NCBI GenBank assembly: GCA_030522415.1
Contig: CM060109.1
Location: forward strand, 6,391,155-6,455,154
DNA: 64,000 nucleotides
Direction of reading: 5' to 3'
From: Channallabes apus
Taxonomy: Eukaryota > Chordata > Actinopteri > Siluriformes > Clariidae
Shown here: piece after piece, positions 34,980 to 47,060 of the stretch
Layout: every line of letters begins with the position of its first letter
How positions within the stretch are numbered: the stretch's first letter is position 1
The notes under the pieces: model-generated
The model's database searches: none
What the model saw: only the letters and a program-made list of their open reading frames with translations
What the model was told of the DNA's origin: nothing
Position numbers and translations under genes: made by a program

Positions 34980-36240
34980 AAATTAAATCTAAATTTAACT
35001 CCTAAGAAAAGACCCGAAGTCTAACCTGCCCTTAAACCCCACAGCAACGTTGGAAACTCATCATGACTCATCGCTTATCATCGCTTCTCCCTTCAATCTA
35101 TAAAAAGACCCCGTTTAACTTAATAACTCTTCTCTAATCCCTAATATAATCAGATAGTATTTTTTTTCTCTCCCTCGTCGGCTTCATTTCTGTAAATCTG
35201 CTTTGTGATGAATCCTATTGTTAAAAATGGCTGTAAAGCAAAAGCTAATTAAACCGCACTGAAACCATGTTCAGGAAGTTGCACCTGGGATGAGACAATT
35301 GGATTGAGGAACAAGAAAGCGAAGAAAATAAGTTTAAAGAAAAAAAACTAAACAAAACAGAGAGATAGAAAGAGACGGAAAAAGAAAGAGCACCAAACAA
35401 CAGTGTTCATGAGGCTGCTGTCTGGCAAGATTGACAAAATTACAGTAACAGACCTCAGTGAAAGCTGCTCGAGACACACCACGGAACTAAAAGCATGAAA
35501 CAGAGAGGCAAGAAAAACAACATGAGAGAGGAAGAGAGAGATAGAAAAGGTGTCAGGTGGAAAATGATAGCTACACAGAGGAAATGAACATTTCCAGATG
35601 GAGGAAAGCACAGCGTGAAATGAAAGAGACATCTGTAAAATAAAGAGACACGAGACGGAGAATGCAGACAGGACAGTTTGATTAATTAGGGCAGGTTTTA
35701 GGGAAAAAAACACACACACACACACAAAAAAAAAAAAAAGAAACCTTAATCCAACCCTTATTTGAACAAAGTTTGTTTAAGTTTGTTCGAGTTCTCGCCG
35801 GCTCGATTTCACGCCGATCGCCTGACAGAGAAGGAATATGTGCAGTGTTGCGTTCTGCATCCTGAACCCCGAGCGTGAAGACTACGGCTCTCTACAGCTG
35901 CCAGATTTTAGATTTCAGGCCATCGATTGCTCAGACTTTAATAGAAGGAAAGTAGCGCGGTGATGAACACTTCTCCCGGGCAAAAGGGAGAGAGAGCAGC
36001 ACAGCAGCGCTTTATTACACGACTTACATTCGGGCCAACTGACAAAACCAGACGTCGTCTGAAGGGGAAAAAAGAAAAGAAAAGAAAGGCTTATGCCTCG
36101 ATTTTCAGAACAAAACAAAGTAAACTCTTTGAAAAATGTCTTCCTTAAGGGCTCTTTGCCTGGTTAAGAGTTTTTCACTTTTTAAAGTCAGTGTGTCTCT
36201 GATCTCAAGTATACGTTCAGTTTTATTTCTCTCACTCGCA
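34980..36240. other. Intronic sequence, nothing recognised
   Basis: A purine-rich stretch (35280-35750) with ordinary flanks. No coding or mobile-element features were identified. Confidence 0.5.
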
Positions 36241-36247
36241 ATGTACA

Positions 36248-38045
36248 TTATACACCACACACCCCACAAACACCCCATACACACTACAAACACACTATAT
36301 ATCCCATATATACCCTACAAACACCCCACAAACACCCAATACACACCACAAACACCCTATATATCCCATATATACCCTACAAACACCCCACAAACACCCC
36401 ATACACACCACAAACACCCTATATATCCCATATATACCCTACAAACACCCCATACACACCACAAACACCCTATATATCCCACAAACACCCTATATATACC
36501 ACAAACACCCTATATATCCCATATATACCCTACAAACACCCCACAAACACCCTATATATCCCATATATACCCCACAAACACCCTATATATATACCCCATA
36601 CACCCCACATACAGTATACCCCATTCACCCCACAAACACCCCACATATACCCCATACACCCCACATATACCCCATTCACCCCACATATACCCCATTCACC
36701 CCACAAACACCCCACATATACCCCACAAACACCCTATATATTGTTTATTCCATACAGAGCATACAGTATATACCCCACAAACACCCCACATATACCCATA
36801 CACCCCACATACAGTATACCCAATTCAACCCACAAACACCCCACATATACCCCATTCACCCCACAAACACCCCACATATACCCCATACACCCCACATATA
36901 CCCCATACACCCCACATACAGTATACCCCATTCACCCCACATATACCCCATACACCCCACATATACCCCATTCACCCCACATATACCCCATACACCCCAC
37001 ATACAGTATACCCCATTCACCCCACATATACCCCATACACCCCACATATACCCCATTCACCCCACATATACCCCATACACCCCACATACAGTATACCCCA
37101 TTCACCCCACATATACCCCATACACCCCACATATACCCCATTCACCCCACATATACCCCATACACCCCACATACAGTATACCCCATTCACCCCACAAACA
37201 CCCCACATATACCCCACAAACACCCTATATATTGTATATTCCATACAGAGCATACAGTATATACCCCACAAACACCCCACATATACCCATACACCCCACA
37301 TACAGTATACCCCATTCACCCCACAAACACCCCACATATACCCCATTCACCCCACAAACACCCCATTCACCCCATATACATCCCACATATACACCCCACA
37401 TATACCCCATTCACCCCACAAACACCACACATATACCCCATACACCCCACATATACCCCATTCACCCCATATACATCCCACATATACACCCCACATATAC
37501 CCCATTCACCCCACGAACACCACACATATACCCCATACACCCCACATATACCCTACAAACACCCCATATACCCCATACACCCCACATATACCCCATTCAC
37601 CCCACAAACACCCGACATATACCCCATACACCCCACATATACCCTATTCACCCCACAAACACCCCACATATACCCCACAAGCACCCCTTATACCCCATTT
37701 CTTTTTTTTTATGTACCGTCCATCATAGCTATGATTTAATGAAGGTTTTTGATTTAATGAAGGGGGGGGGGGGGTTTATCAGGGGCGGGGCTTGTAGCAC
37801 GACTTTCATGCACACACACTAACGGAACATAAATTGTCTGAATAATGGATCTAACGCATTAGATTACTCGTTACATCATAAAAGTAATCCAAGTACTCTA
37901 ACACCAAACACTGCCCCACAAACACCCCTTACATCCCACATATACCCCATATACATCCCACAAACACCTCACATACCCCACATACTGTATACCCCATACA
38001 CCCCTCACATACCCCACATACACCCATCATACACCCCATGCTTTT
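36248..38045. repeat. C-rich minisatellite (CCCCAYAYA/CACCCCA family), about 1.8 kb
   Basis: Repeats of ccccacatata, ccccatacac, ccccattcac and ccccacaaacac fill 36248-37697; after a 210-bp gap, related units continue at 37913-38045. An 85-bp higher-order unit is marked by catacagtata near 36915, 37001, 37086 and 37171. A longer block, beginning aacaccctatatattgt and containing ttccatacagagcatacag, occurs at 36727 and again at 37218, so a segment of about 491 bp was duplicated. The + strand has almost no G; the erbb4 transcript strand has regular GGGG runs. The 530-residue Thr/Pro/His/Tyr frame on the + strand is this repeat read as protein and is not a gene. Confidence 0.93.
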
Positions 38046-38643
38046 TAACAGAAACCTCACTGTGGGTGTTCTTTTGGTGATGTGCAGTTGTGTTTATTTT
38101 TGGTATTATGGCCAAAAAGTTCAACCTGACCATAACACATACGCCCACTTTACCATTGTATTATATGTATAGATTAAAGGTGGAAGAATTTCTGAAGTTA
38201 TTGATCTTGGTCTCATTTCAACTTTTTACAGACTGTACACCACATACACTGTATACACCCCATACACACACTGATAATTATACCTTATTATTATATTATA
38301 AATTACGTTATATATTCTTATATTATAGCTTATTAAATTATATCTATATAATTTACAGTATGTATACATATTTCCTCACATTTTTTAACTTATTTCCATG
38401 TATTCTTAACTCTATAAAATGTGCCTATTTGTAACAATGATGATTGTTAAACGTAAATAAACATTTTATTTATCAGAGTACACCCAATATACCACACAAT
38501 ATTGCTGCTCCTTAGATAAGAAGGACTTTTTAAGTGCTGTTTTGTCTAACTAGTTACTTCCTCTAAGATTTTGTTAAGTTAAAACACTTATACTTGGTGA
38601 CGTGTTAGGATTAAACCTGAGTTTATGACAGACTGAGACTCAC

Positions 38644-38709
38644 AGCTCTGACACTGGCTCTCTTTAGGACCCCAGCAGCGGCCGTTGCAGGCTCGATGGC
38701 ACCTCTGAC
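38644..38709 (-). CDS. erbb4: erbb4 exon 5 (domain II, first module)
   Basis: Acceptor gttccag and donor agct|GTGAGT, 66 nt, the length I recall for the human exon. The Cys codon is completed from exon 4 and the Leu codon from exon 6. The peptide CQRCHRACNGRCWGPKESQC QS matches human [20 protein letters not shown] QT and starts the furin-like cysteine-rich domain. In place of a normal polypyrimidine tract, the acceptor is preceded by a (TG)n repeat of 63 nt that begins six bases upstream of the exon. The donor is strong. Confidence 0.95.
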
Positions 38710-38713
38710 CTGG

Positions 38714-38714
<1 letters not shown>

Positions 38715-38777
<63 letters not shown>
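38715..38777. repeat. (AC)n microsatellite at the exon 5 acceptor
   Basis: 63-bp uninterrupted run. In the transcript it is (UG)n lying between position -6 and about -68 of exon 5. A branch-point-like TGTAACT lies on its far side. Confidence 0.96.
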
Positions 38778-38780
<3 letters not shown>

Positions 38781-39983
38781 ACAATCAATGCCATCAAGTA
38801 CCCAAAATGTTCAATTTATCATGAAATAATAAATAAAAAAAAAATCTTGAAGCAGAAAAGTTCAATCCTATGGTCATTAGGAAATACGTGTTTTGTACCT
38901 GCAGTGATGTAACACACTGCACACAAACTCTTCTGATTCAAAGGCAGATATGGATAGGAGACATGGGTTTAGGCCACGCCCACTCCAGGTGTAACTATAA
39001 GTTTAAATTTCACCATTCCTTCACTTATTGTCTTTTTCCTTCTTTCATTCATTCCTTTATTACTGTAGCTCTGTCCATATTTTTCTCCCAGCGTCCCTCT
39101 ATTCCTTTCCCTTCCTTTTTTTTCTTTATACTTCTCCTCTTTCTTTATTCCCTTTGTTTCTTTTTTGTTTGTTTGTTCCTTTCTTTCTTACTTACTTTTT
39201 TTATTTTAATAAAATGATTTGTAAAAACAAAAACCGGTCAGCATATTAGTTTTTATTATTAACAGAATTTGAAACACTGTTTATTATCTACTAAATATCT
39301 TGCTAAATGTCACATTTTATTGGTTTAAATGATGTAAATTGCAATAGTAAAAGTGATGGGTTAATTACACTACTTACTATAATAGCTTAATAATAATAAT
39401 AATAATAATAATAATATGTGACAGGGGTGGACAATAAACTCCTGTCTACAAATTTAAGACTAAAGGACACAATCTTGGCGCAGTGGTAAAGTGCTCGCCG
39501 TATCATCCGGAGATCTCGAGTTCGCCTAACGCGTTAGATCACTCATTACATCCAAAAAGTCATCCAAGTACTCTAACTCTGTCCATCCAACACTGTCCAT
39601 GACATCATAAAGACCACCATCCTGTGAGATGACCTCACGATCTCCTACCTTCTCTGCAGGCTGGTGAGAACACTCTCGAGATTACTTGCATTTACAAAAA
39701 ACGAATCAAGTAAGCAATGACTGATCACTCAGCAGGCTTCTCTTGTACACTCGTACCCACCGCATTGACAATCAGTGCTGCTCAGGGTTTAGATCTGGGG
39801 GTTTTAACGCGGCCGGAGAAGAAAGCCGAGCAGATTTCCGTCTCTGTGAGACTGGGCGGGTGTGTGAGAGGAGACCGCCGCGGCTCAGTCAGACACTAAG
39901 CTCTTTTTGATTGACACACTGGAGATGCTGGCTTCCTTCGACCGCACCGGACAACCAGGGCTGGTGTTGCTACTCTCAATTCA

Positions 39984-40021
<38 letters not shown>

Positions 40022-40569
40022 CTTTAATACAGTCTGCTTTACCTCATGCCTTTAATTGACTAGTGTGTAATTACAGTGTGAGATTAAAGAGCGGCGAAGT
40101 GTCGACCTCCATCTCCGGACCACTTCACTTAAGAATAATTACACCAACTCTCTTTTCTCTCTCGCCATCTCACTTAGTCTCTCCGTGTGTCTTATCACAC
40201 TCTTACCCTCCTGTTCTGACTTAGTAGCGTTCCCCTAAAACTACGTGACCTCGCTGTTTGTTTTGGCTTCAAAGAAGTTTTCCCAGTCTTTCTATCACTC
40301 TTCCTATTCACTTTCAAGTCTAGTTGTTTGAAGAGGAAGACTGGGAGAGCAGGTAAGAGATAAGGATGTACGCAAATTCATACATCTTATTCAGAATGAA
40401 CGGTTACAGTGTCAGAGATATAAAGAGTGCATAAGCAAATTCAAACAAACAAAGACACACAGTCTTGTGTAGAACTTCAGTTGAGATGTGAAAAGATCTA
40501 CCGGAGTGATTTGACCCCCGGGGGGGGGGGGGGGGGCTTTTAGATCTTTGTGTCAGATGTTACTCTGGT

Positions 40570-41100
40570 CTACTGAAGTATAATTACAAGTATTTCATAA
40601 GCGGCAAAGGCTTTTATTGACAATTACATTAAGTTTATGCAAAGAGTCAGTATTTGCAGTGTTGATCCTGCTTTTTTTAAGACCTCTACAATTCGCCCTG
40701 GCAGGCTGTCAATCAACTTCTGGGCCACGCCCTGACTGATGGCGCAGCCCATTCTTACATAAGCAATGCTTGGAGTTTGTCAGAAATAAAGTTATTTATT
40801 CTCTTGAAGATTGACCACAGGTTCTCAATGGGATTAATGTCTGGGGAGTTTCCTGTCCATGGACCCACAATTTTGATGTTCCGTTCCCCCCTGAGCCACT
40901 TGGTTATCACTTTTGCCTTATGGCGAGGAGATCCAACATGCTGGAACAGGCAATGTTCATCATCACAGTGCTCTCGGATGGCTGGGAGAAGTTGCTCAGT
41001 GAGGATGTTTTTGTACCGTTCTTTATTCATGGTTGTGTTCTTAGGTAAAGTTGAATGCACCATGAACCAACATCACCAAATTTACAGCAAAATGAGATAA
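40570..41100 (-). pseudogene. Tc1-like transposase remnant (C-terminal half)
   Basis: From 41063 the minus strand reads open for about 102 residues, including NKERYKNILTEQLLPAIREH, CLFQHVGSPRHKAK and WTGNSPDINPIENLWSIFKR. This is the typical Tc1 C-terminal catalytic region: an FQxD-like block in which the Asp is replaced here (FQHVGSP), and the third acidic residue in SPDxNPIENLW. Residues CAISQGVAQKLIDSLPGRI continue in another frame down to about 40690, matching the usual Tc1 C-terminus. The N-terminal half is missing. The lost Asp and the frameshift make it inactive. Confidence 0.85.
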
Positions 41101-41479
41101 ATACCATTTTTGGATTTTAACTCATTTTGGGAAAAAAATTTCTATAACAAAATATTTTCAAAATTTCACCAGTATATATATTCTTCTTTTTCGAAGCCCG
41201 GTATAGAAGAATGGTAAACCAGTACTAAAAAACTACCATAGCACAAGGAATTCAAAAACAACATTATTCCAGCATTTGGAAATAATCAACACTTTTACTA
41301 TGTGCATGTCTGACTAATAGGCATCTGTCTCTTTGAGCAGTGTTGGCAGCAGTGGCATGTGTCTGACAAAAAAAAAAAAAAAAAAAAACCTGACTGAGTG
41401 TGTAATATGAACCGCAGGAAGCTTTAAAATGAATCACACGCAACAGTAGAAAGATCAGAGCACTTTTCTGTTTGTTCAG

Positions 41480-41770
41480 AGACTAGACTTGAAGAAATGG
41501 CAGCAGTAAATGGAGAGTCCAAAGTGAAATACGGAGATATTTCAGTTTAAAAAAACACAGCAGAGTGCCTAAACACAACAGCACCGCTGTGCTCACGCTG
41601 TTTATCGCAGTTTATAGTGATGGAGTCGGTTAGGGAGCGTCTCAAAAGTGCATGACGTGGACAACAGTGTAAGATTCCAGAAAGATTAAAACCGCAGGAT
41701 TTCTAACATACTGCAGTGTTACTGTAGGATACACTATGGATGCAGGTTAATATTCATCTATCCACTATAT
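41480..41770 (+). mobile_element. Relic related to the core of the long-TIR element
   Basis: Segment 41600-41765 (gatggagtcggttagggagc, gtctcaaaagtgcatgac, ... gttactgtaggatacactat) aligns by eye with 50015-50155 (gatggagtcactaagggacc, gtctaaaaagtgcatgac, ... actgttaggctacagtatgg). The inverted arms of that element are absent here. A short open stretch from 41498 begins MAAVNGESKVKYGDISV. Confidence 0.55.
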
Positions 41771-41799
41771 TATACTACATTCTTCCCACCAAGGCTTTA

Positions 41800-43200
41800 T
41801 TTTGAAAATAATCTGACATACTGTATCATAGCTCTAGATTATAATCAATTTAATCATAGTCTCCTCTGAATATTTACTAATTAAGCCTCTTAACATACTT
41901 TTTTTTTTCTAATCCTAAAGTGCCTCAGGATTGAAATTTACAAGAGTTCCAGTATCGAAACGAAACTGTTACCATGACAACACTATGATGTAGCATGTCA
42001 CTGTGTTTTTTCCCCAGTTTTTCCAGGCGCGTTATTCAGGCCACATGTATCAGGGTTAAATGCTAATAACTGTTGTATTCGGTACACCGGTCATATCTGC
42101 TATGTCCCGATTTTCAATTATGATTTCTATTACTCTATTATAACATTATGGGACCACAGGTGTACAGTATACGCAGATGACTGATGCTCAATCGGACCTA
42201 ATACCATATCTCTGCCAATTGGTAGAGCAGGAAGCTGATAATACTGTCAAAGTTTATTATTATTATTATCATTATTTATATAAAATTGCATATGTATATG
42301 TCCAAAACACAAGTGCAGTATGTTTTATTCACTGTGGCGAAACTGCGAGGTGGAATTATAGCGTTTTGCAAAAATAATAATAAATCACTCAAAATTCACA
42401 CCGAATTCACAGAGAAGTTTGACATAAAAGTTGAACATTTGTGCTTTTCAACATATTTTAACAGCTGATAAAATATAATTTGAAAAATAAAACAAAACCC
42501 TAATTCTTCTCAAAACTCCCAAACTGGAGATATCTCATTTTGCAATCAAACTGTTCATTACAACTGCAGTGGATAGAGATCATAGTCATTACAAAAACAT
42601 TTATATTGATATTTTACCCCCCCTCCCCCCCCCAGCGCCGGCCCACCCCATCAATCCTGGGTTTCAACTTCCAACAAGGTCCAAAAAAAAAATGTGGTCT
42701 TAAACTAACACCTCAGTCCATCTGACTTCAATACACAGCATCTCCAATTCTCGTCAATATTTTAGATATGAAAAAGTAGAAGAAGAAAACAACAGATTAT
42801 GCTTCCGCTGTGTTTGTACAGTCGCGCTCTTTTTGCCGTTAGAGAAAAGTAAGATCAAAGCGATTGAAAAAGCAGAAGGTGAATTGAGCGCACACTGTCA
42901 GAAGGTTCAGACAACACCCCAGACTGATACTCTCTGAAGTATAAACATAACACGGGCCAATACAATAACGCCAGGCGATTCTGAGAAATCATCTCCCTCT
43001 ATTCAGTCATTAAAACGCTTACTACAGCGGTATCACGCAAGAACCGAGTTGTTATTGCTCATTAAACCCAACACCAAAGAGCTGGACAAAACAACGCTTT
43101 TCACGATCCCTCTCTACATCATTACAGGCTGTAAACGAAAGATAATTAGTTCTTTGCAATATTTATACCCTTAAGCGGAATCTTATCAAGCTGGGATCAT
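41800..43200. other. Intronic sequence, mostly unannotated
   Basis: A/T-rich with a C-rich patch (42615-42650) and unique-looking sequence at 42760-43150. No further features recognised. Confidence 0.5.
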
Positions 43201-43233
43201 AATTTCGAGATGAAAGTTCTGCAAGGTGCTCAC

Positions 43234-43365
43234 AAGTGTTGCTGCTGTTGGATGGCACCACCAAGTAATCAGGACGGGCGTTCTTCACGATATCCTGCCA
43301 GTGGATGGTGTCGGCATGGCAGAGCAACTTGTTCTGGTCCACGTACACGCCTCCGTGCAGGATTT
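43234..43365 (-). CDS. erbb4: erbb4 exon 4 (end of domain I)
   Basis: Acceptor gtcttctag and donor aactt|GTGAGC, 132 nt. Human exon 4 is 135 nt as I recall, so one codon is missing here, close to the 3' end. The peptide reads [44 protein letters not shown]. It closes the first leucine-rich domain; [20 protein letters not shown] is the human equivalent. The stretch after VKN is divergent, which is typical of the loop before domain II. The N-S-S sequon is kept. The first Glu codon and last Cys codon are split with neighbouring exons. It is the most 5' exon in the window. Confidence 0.95.
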
Positions 43366-43504
43366 CTAGAAGACAGAAGACAAATCTTGATTAATGTGAG
43401 CAAGAACGGTCAATTGAGATTGTGTGGGAAAAATCAAACACATTTTTAGATTGTAGGGAACCTGGAGTAATTCAGGAGGGAAACCATTCTACCACACACA
43501 CAAT

Positions 43505-43735
43505 ATTTCATTCATTCATCTTCTAAACTGCTTATCCTACTGTCTATACATGGTCGTAGAAAGCCTGGAGCCCATCTCAGGAACCTTCAGGCACAAGGCT
43601 AGGGTACCAATTCATCGCAGGGAACACACACACACATTTAAGCACTATGGGAACATCAATTAGCTTGTCAGATCTGCATGTTTGTGGAAGGAAACTGTGG
43701 GAGGACCCAACACTACACCCTGATGTGCTTTATCC
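43505..43735 (-). mobile_element. SINE-A relic
   Basis: Inverse landmarks ttcattcatcttctaaactg, ggagcccatctcagg and catcaattagcttgtcagat. The head is lost. Confidence 0.65.
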
Positions 43736-43739
43736 CTGC

Positions 43740-44570
43740 ATGTTAGGAAAAGTGTTGTTGTGTAAAATGAGAAAGTCATAGCCCGGTCTGAATATTAGCC
43801 TTGAATATTTCCCACACAATCTTTACGACTCTATCGTGTTTATTCAAGAGACTGGACAAACCCCACGGATATTGCTTTTATAACTAACATAAATCTTTCT
43901 GTTTTGTAGGACGGGAGAAGCAAAGAGCGCGCATGGACGTAATTAAATTTCTCTGTCAATGCCAAATCCGTTCCAGGATAACACAGCTAACAAGTTTGTA
44001 ATTTAATATTTCATCTTCTGAGAGATGGCTTGGGCTTTCCCTGTCCCTAGTACACACCATACACCATGCAGCGTCACATGGGTCACTGAGTACGCAGGCA
44101 AATTAATTTGTTTTTCACCATCCAATCACCAGAACAATGAGACGTCTCGGGTCTGAGCCAGCGCACATCATTAACTTGCGAGGGGGAGGGGGGGGGGATA
44201 AGCCATACTTCTGCGGAGGGAAACTAGGGGTAGAGAGCTTATGTCAGATTAACATTATATACAGAGTCGGGATTCTCTCTCGCTCCAGAAGGAGATTAGC
44301 CGCTGAAACAGATGAAACGTGTTCCTGACCACGGGCTATCAGAAGCCCATCAAACTCAGACAAAAGCTTGGTTAAGTTGTGCACGGTTACTGTGTCATTG
44401 CCTGATCCCTAGAGGAGGGACAGAATTCCTGTCACTCAGCAGATAAAGACATTTTAGGTTTCAGTCCATGAAACTCAGTGAGCTGCTGAGGGACAGACTG
44501 ACCGCGGACATCCACACTAACGCCACGCAGTGTGACGCGGGAACGGTCAAACTCCTCTTTATCACTCCAT
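43740..44570. other. Repeat-poor intronic sequence
   Basis: Mostly unique-looking sequence with a G-run at 44181-44199. No exon, RNA or mobile-element signature recognised. Confidence 0.5.
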
Positions 44571-45320
44571 TCCAGTCTCATCCATACTTCCCCCTTTCCT
44601 TACTTCACCTCTCACTTTCATGGTTTTCCTTTCAGTTCCCTGATATTCAATTCCCTTTCATTCTCTTCACTTTCTTCTCCTTTTCTTTCTCTTCCATTTG
44701 CTGCTTTTACTTTTATTATATATATAATTTTTTTTCCCTTTTCATTATTTTCATTCCCTTGTCATTTCCTCTATGTTCATCTCTTTCTTTTTGTTTCCCC
44801 TTATTCCATTTCTTTTTTTAATTTTATTTTCCTGTGCTATTCCTTTCATTTCTTTTCCCTTTAATTATTTTATTCAATTACCCTCTTTCTCCCTCTCCTT
44901 TCTTCTCATCCATTTCTCTTCCTGTTCTCTCTTTTCTCCTTTTGAAATGTCCATCCTTTCATCTTTTAGTTCCTTTCCTCTCCTCTTCTCTCATTTCTTC
45001 CTGTTTTGCCCCATTTCTTCCCTCCCTTTTTATTTCCTTTCCCCTTCCTTTTCTCGTCCTCCGTGTTCATGCTGTCTGTTTTTATATCCATTGTTCTCCC
45101 TACTTTTCCATTTTCCCATTCCTTTTCTCTTCCCGACGTTCACCCTTTCCTTTCTTTACCTTTTCTCCCCTCTCCACTCTTATCCTCACCTCTCTACTTG
45201 AAATTCATTTCATTATCTCTTATCTTTCCAACTCATTCCATTCTCTTTCATGATTTTCCCTTCCCTTCATGTTTATTACTTTCTTTTCCCTTTTTTCCCA
45301 TTTTTCTTAATTTCTCCAAC
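44570..45320. repeat. C/T-rich low-complexity block
   Basis: TTCC, CTTTT and TCTTC motifs fill the + strand. Apparent reading frames are Phe/Ser/Leu/Pro strings without a domain. Confidence 0.85.
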
Positions 45321-45349
45321 AGAAGGCCCTTTAAAGACAAAGTGATGCC

Positions 45350-46760
45350 GTAAACATTTTAAATACTCAAAACACAGCAAATATAGGAGTATTTTTTTTT
45401 TTTTAAAGATTTTCTCCAAATTTACATAGCGGTATGAACCTGACAGTGCGCCACAGTTTGTTAATCACTCATAAGCAGGTTCCTCCCGCAGGAGAACCTT
45501 TAGCGAAAGATCGATGCTGTAAATACGCTAAAGACTACAGCGATCGAGTCTGGCTGACGAAACAGCTGGTCTGATGAGGTTACATTCAGAGAAAACATTA
45601 TTGTGAACTTTAAGAGCCCTGAGGCTTAACAATAACCGAGAGAGAAGCGCAATAGCTCGTGATTTTATTGTTACAAAGTTTGACACTGAAGGTTATCTAT
45701 GAACATGTTCCACTGTGGGTGATCAAAGCCATTCAACAACACTGCAGCACACACTCGCTGACATTCACCAGCGAGGAATAAACACACAGCGCACTGCATG
45801 CTGGGAGAAGCTTTTCTTCTTCTTTTTCTTCTCAACAACAGACCCTTCACTCAGACTCACTTTTGAGTGGTCTTGTTTTGCACATATTGGGAAAATGCAA
45901 TAAGGAGAAGGGCTTCTTCAAATTGTTCACGGTCCCTGAGACGCGAAAGACTAACGACAAGATGTATCCCTGGTATCGACTGCCGCTCCAGCAACCAGGA
46001 TGAAGTTGTTATTGAAGATGAAGGAATGAAAGCATGAATAAACATTACTTTCTTAAGACATCACACACATCCGGCGGACAATTATTCATCTTAAACTCTG
46101 CACCATTTTTCACTACTGTGATAAACCTTGAGGAATATTCGTCTTCGCATCCACACCTAGACAGCCTGCCAAGGAAATGTACTTTGCCCATAAATTAGCT
46201 TGACTGTACATTCTACATCATTTCTGTGAAGCTTTAATGCCTAGTAATCAGCGTTAAAGGTCAAAAGGCCTTCCGTCTGTTGTTTCCTTTTTTTTTCCTT
46301 TTATGTAAATATTCTAGAGAATAAAGGAGGCAAACTCTCAATTACTGCATTCAATAAGCAACAACTGCAGCAATCACGGGTCCCCTGGGTGACATCTTTC
46401 TCTCTCTTTGGCTCTCAACCACTTCCTCACACACTCGCTTCCAATTAGACCTGACCGGCTCTGCGCTCTGTACATCGGAGGGAAGAACAATGATCACAAA
46501 TGACTATACTGGTCAAACAGATCATTACTGAAGATCACAGTGAGGTCAAGTGCGCCTTTTGTTTGGCTGAAAGAGTGAGAACTCGATGAGGTTCGGAGCA
46601 AATTAAAGCACATTATGTAGAGATGAAAAAAACGAGTATTCGGTCAACAATTTTACGGATGGATCACATAATGAAAGATGAACAGTACTTGTCAGTTTAT
46701 TAGATTAGATTATAGACTATTATGTTCTTTTCATCTCAGTATGATAATATAAACATGGCA
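45350..46760. other. Repeat-poor intronic sequence
   Basis: No SINE, transposon or tandem repeat signature was seen here apart from short T and A runs. No splice-bounded open segment was found. Confidence 0.5.
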
Positions 46761-46770
46761 GACTCGACTG

Positions 46771-47060
46771 TGGGGGCACCGTAGCTTAGCAGTTAGCACT
46801 GTCGCTTTGCACTTCCAGGGTCCGGGTTCGATTCCCATCATGGAGTCTGTGTGCATGGAGTTTGCATGTTCTGCCCATGCTTGGTGGGTTTCCTCCAGGT
46901 ACTCTGGTCTCGTTTCCTCCCACAGGCCAAAGACCTGCAGATTTGGCTAATTGACCATAGTGTGTGTGAGAGTGTTTGTATGTGATGGATTGGTACCCCA
47001 TCCAGTGTGTACCACACCTCGTTCCCCAAGTCTCCTGAGATAGGCTCCAAGGTTTTCCAG
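46771..47060 (+). mobile_element. SINE-A, nearly full length, moderately diverged
   Basis: Head ggggcaccgtagcttagcag then gttagcactgtcgctttgca and B box ggttcgattccc, body gcatgttctgcccatgcttg and gtttcctcccacaggccaaa, and the 3' part agtctcctgagataggctcc. Confidence 0.8.

Larger units (their letters stand above)
31868..38643 (-). other. erbb4: erbb4 intron 5 (6776 bp)
   Basis: Contains a (GA)n run (31880-31906), a (CA)n run (32200-32269), a Tc1-type non-autonomous element (33098-33671), a (TAA)n run (33912-33952) and SINE tail fragment (33955-34010), an A-rich run (34880-34918), and the large C-rich minisatellite (36248-38045). Nothing was recognised in 32340-33090, 34050-34860, 34980-36240 or 38280-38640. 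No extra exon was found. Confidence 0.75.
38710..43233 (-). other. erbb4: erbb4 intron 4 (4524 bp)
   Basis: Contains the (TG)n tract next to exon 5, a C/T-rich patch (39020-39200), an (AAT)n run (39388-39416), a (TC)n run (39988-40018), a poly-G run (40520-40537), a Tc1-like transposase remnant (40570-41100), a poly-A run (41369-41388) and a segment related to the core of the long-TIR element at 49.4 kb (41480-41770). Nothing recognised in 41800-43200 apart from C-rich and A/T runs. Confidence 0.75.

Noticed and set aside
36136..37728. 530-residue open frame rich in Thr, Pro, His, Tyr and Ile
   Set aside because: It is the C-rich minisatellite read in a stop-free frame; several other frames are open over the same repeat, and there is no domain, splice context or start-site support.
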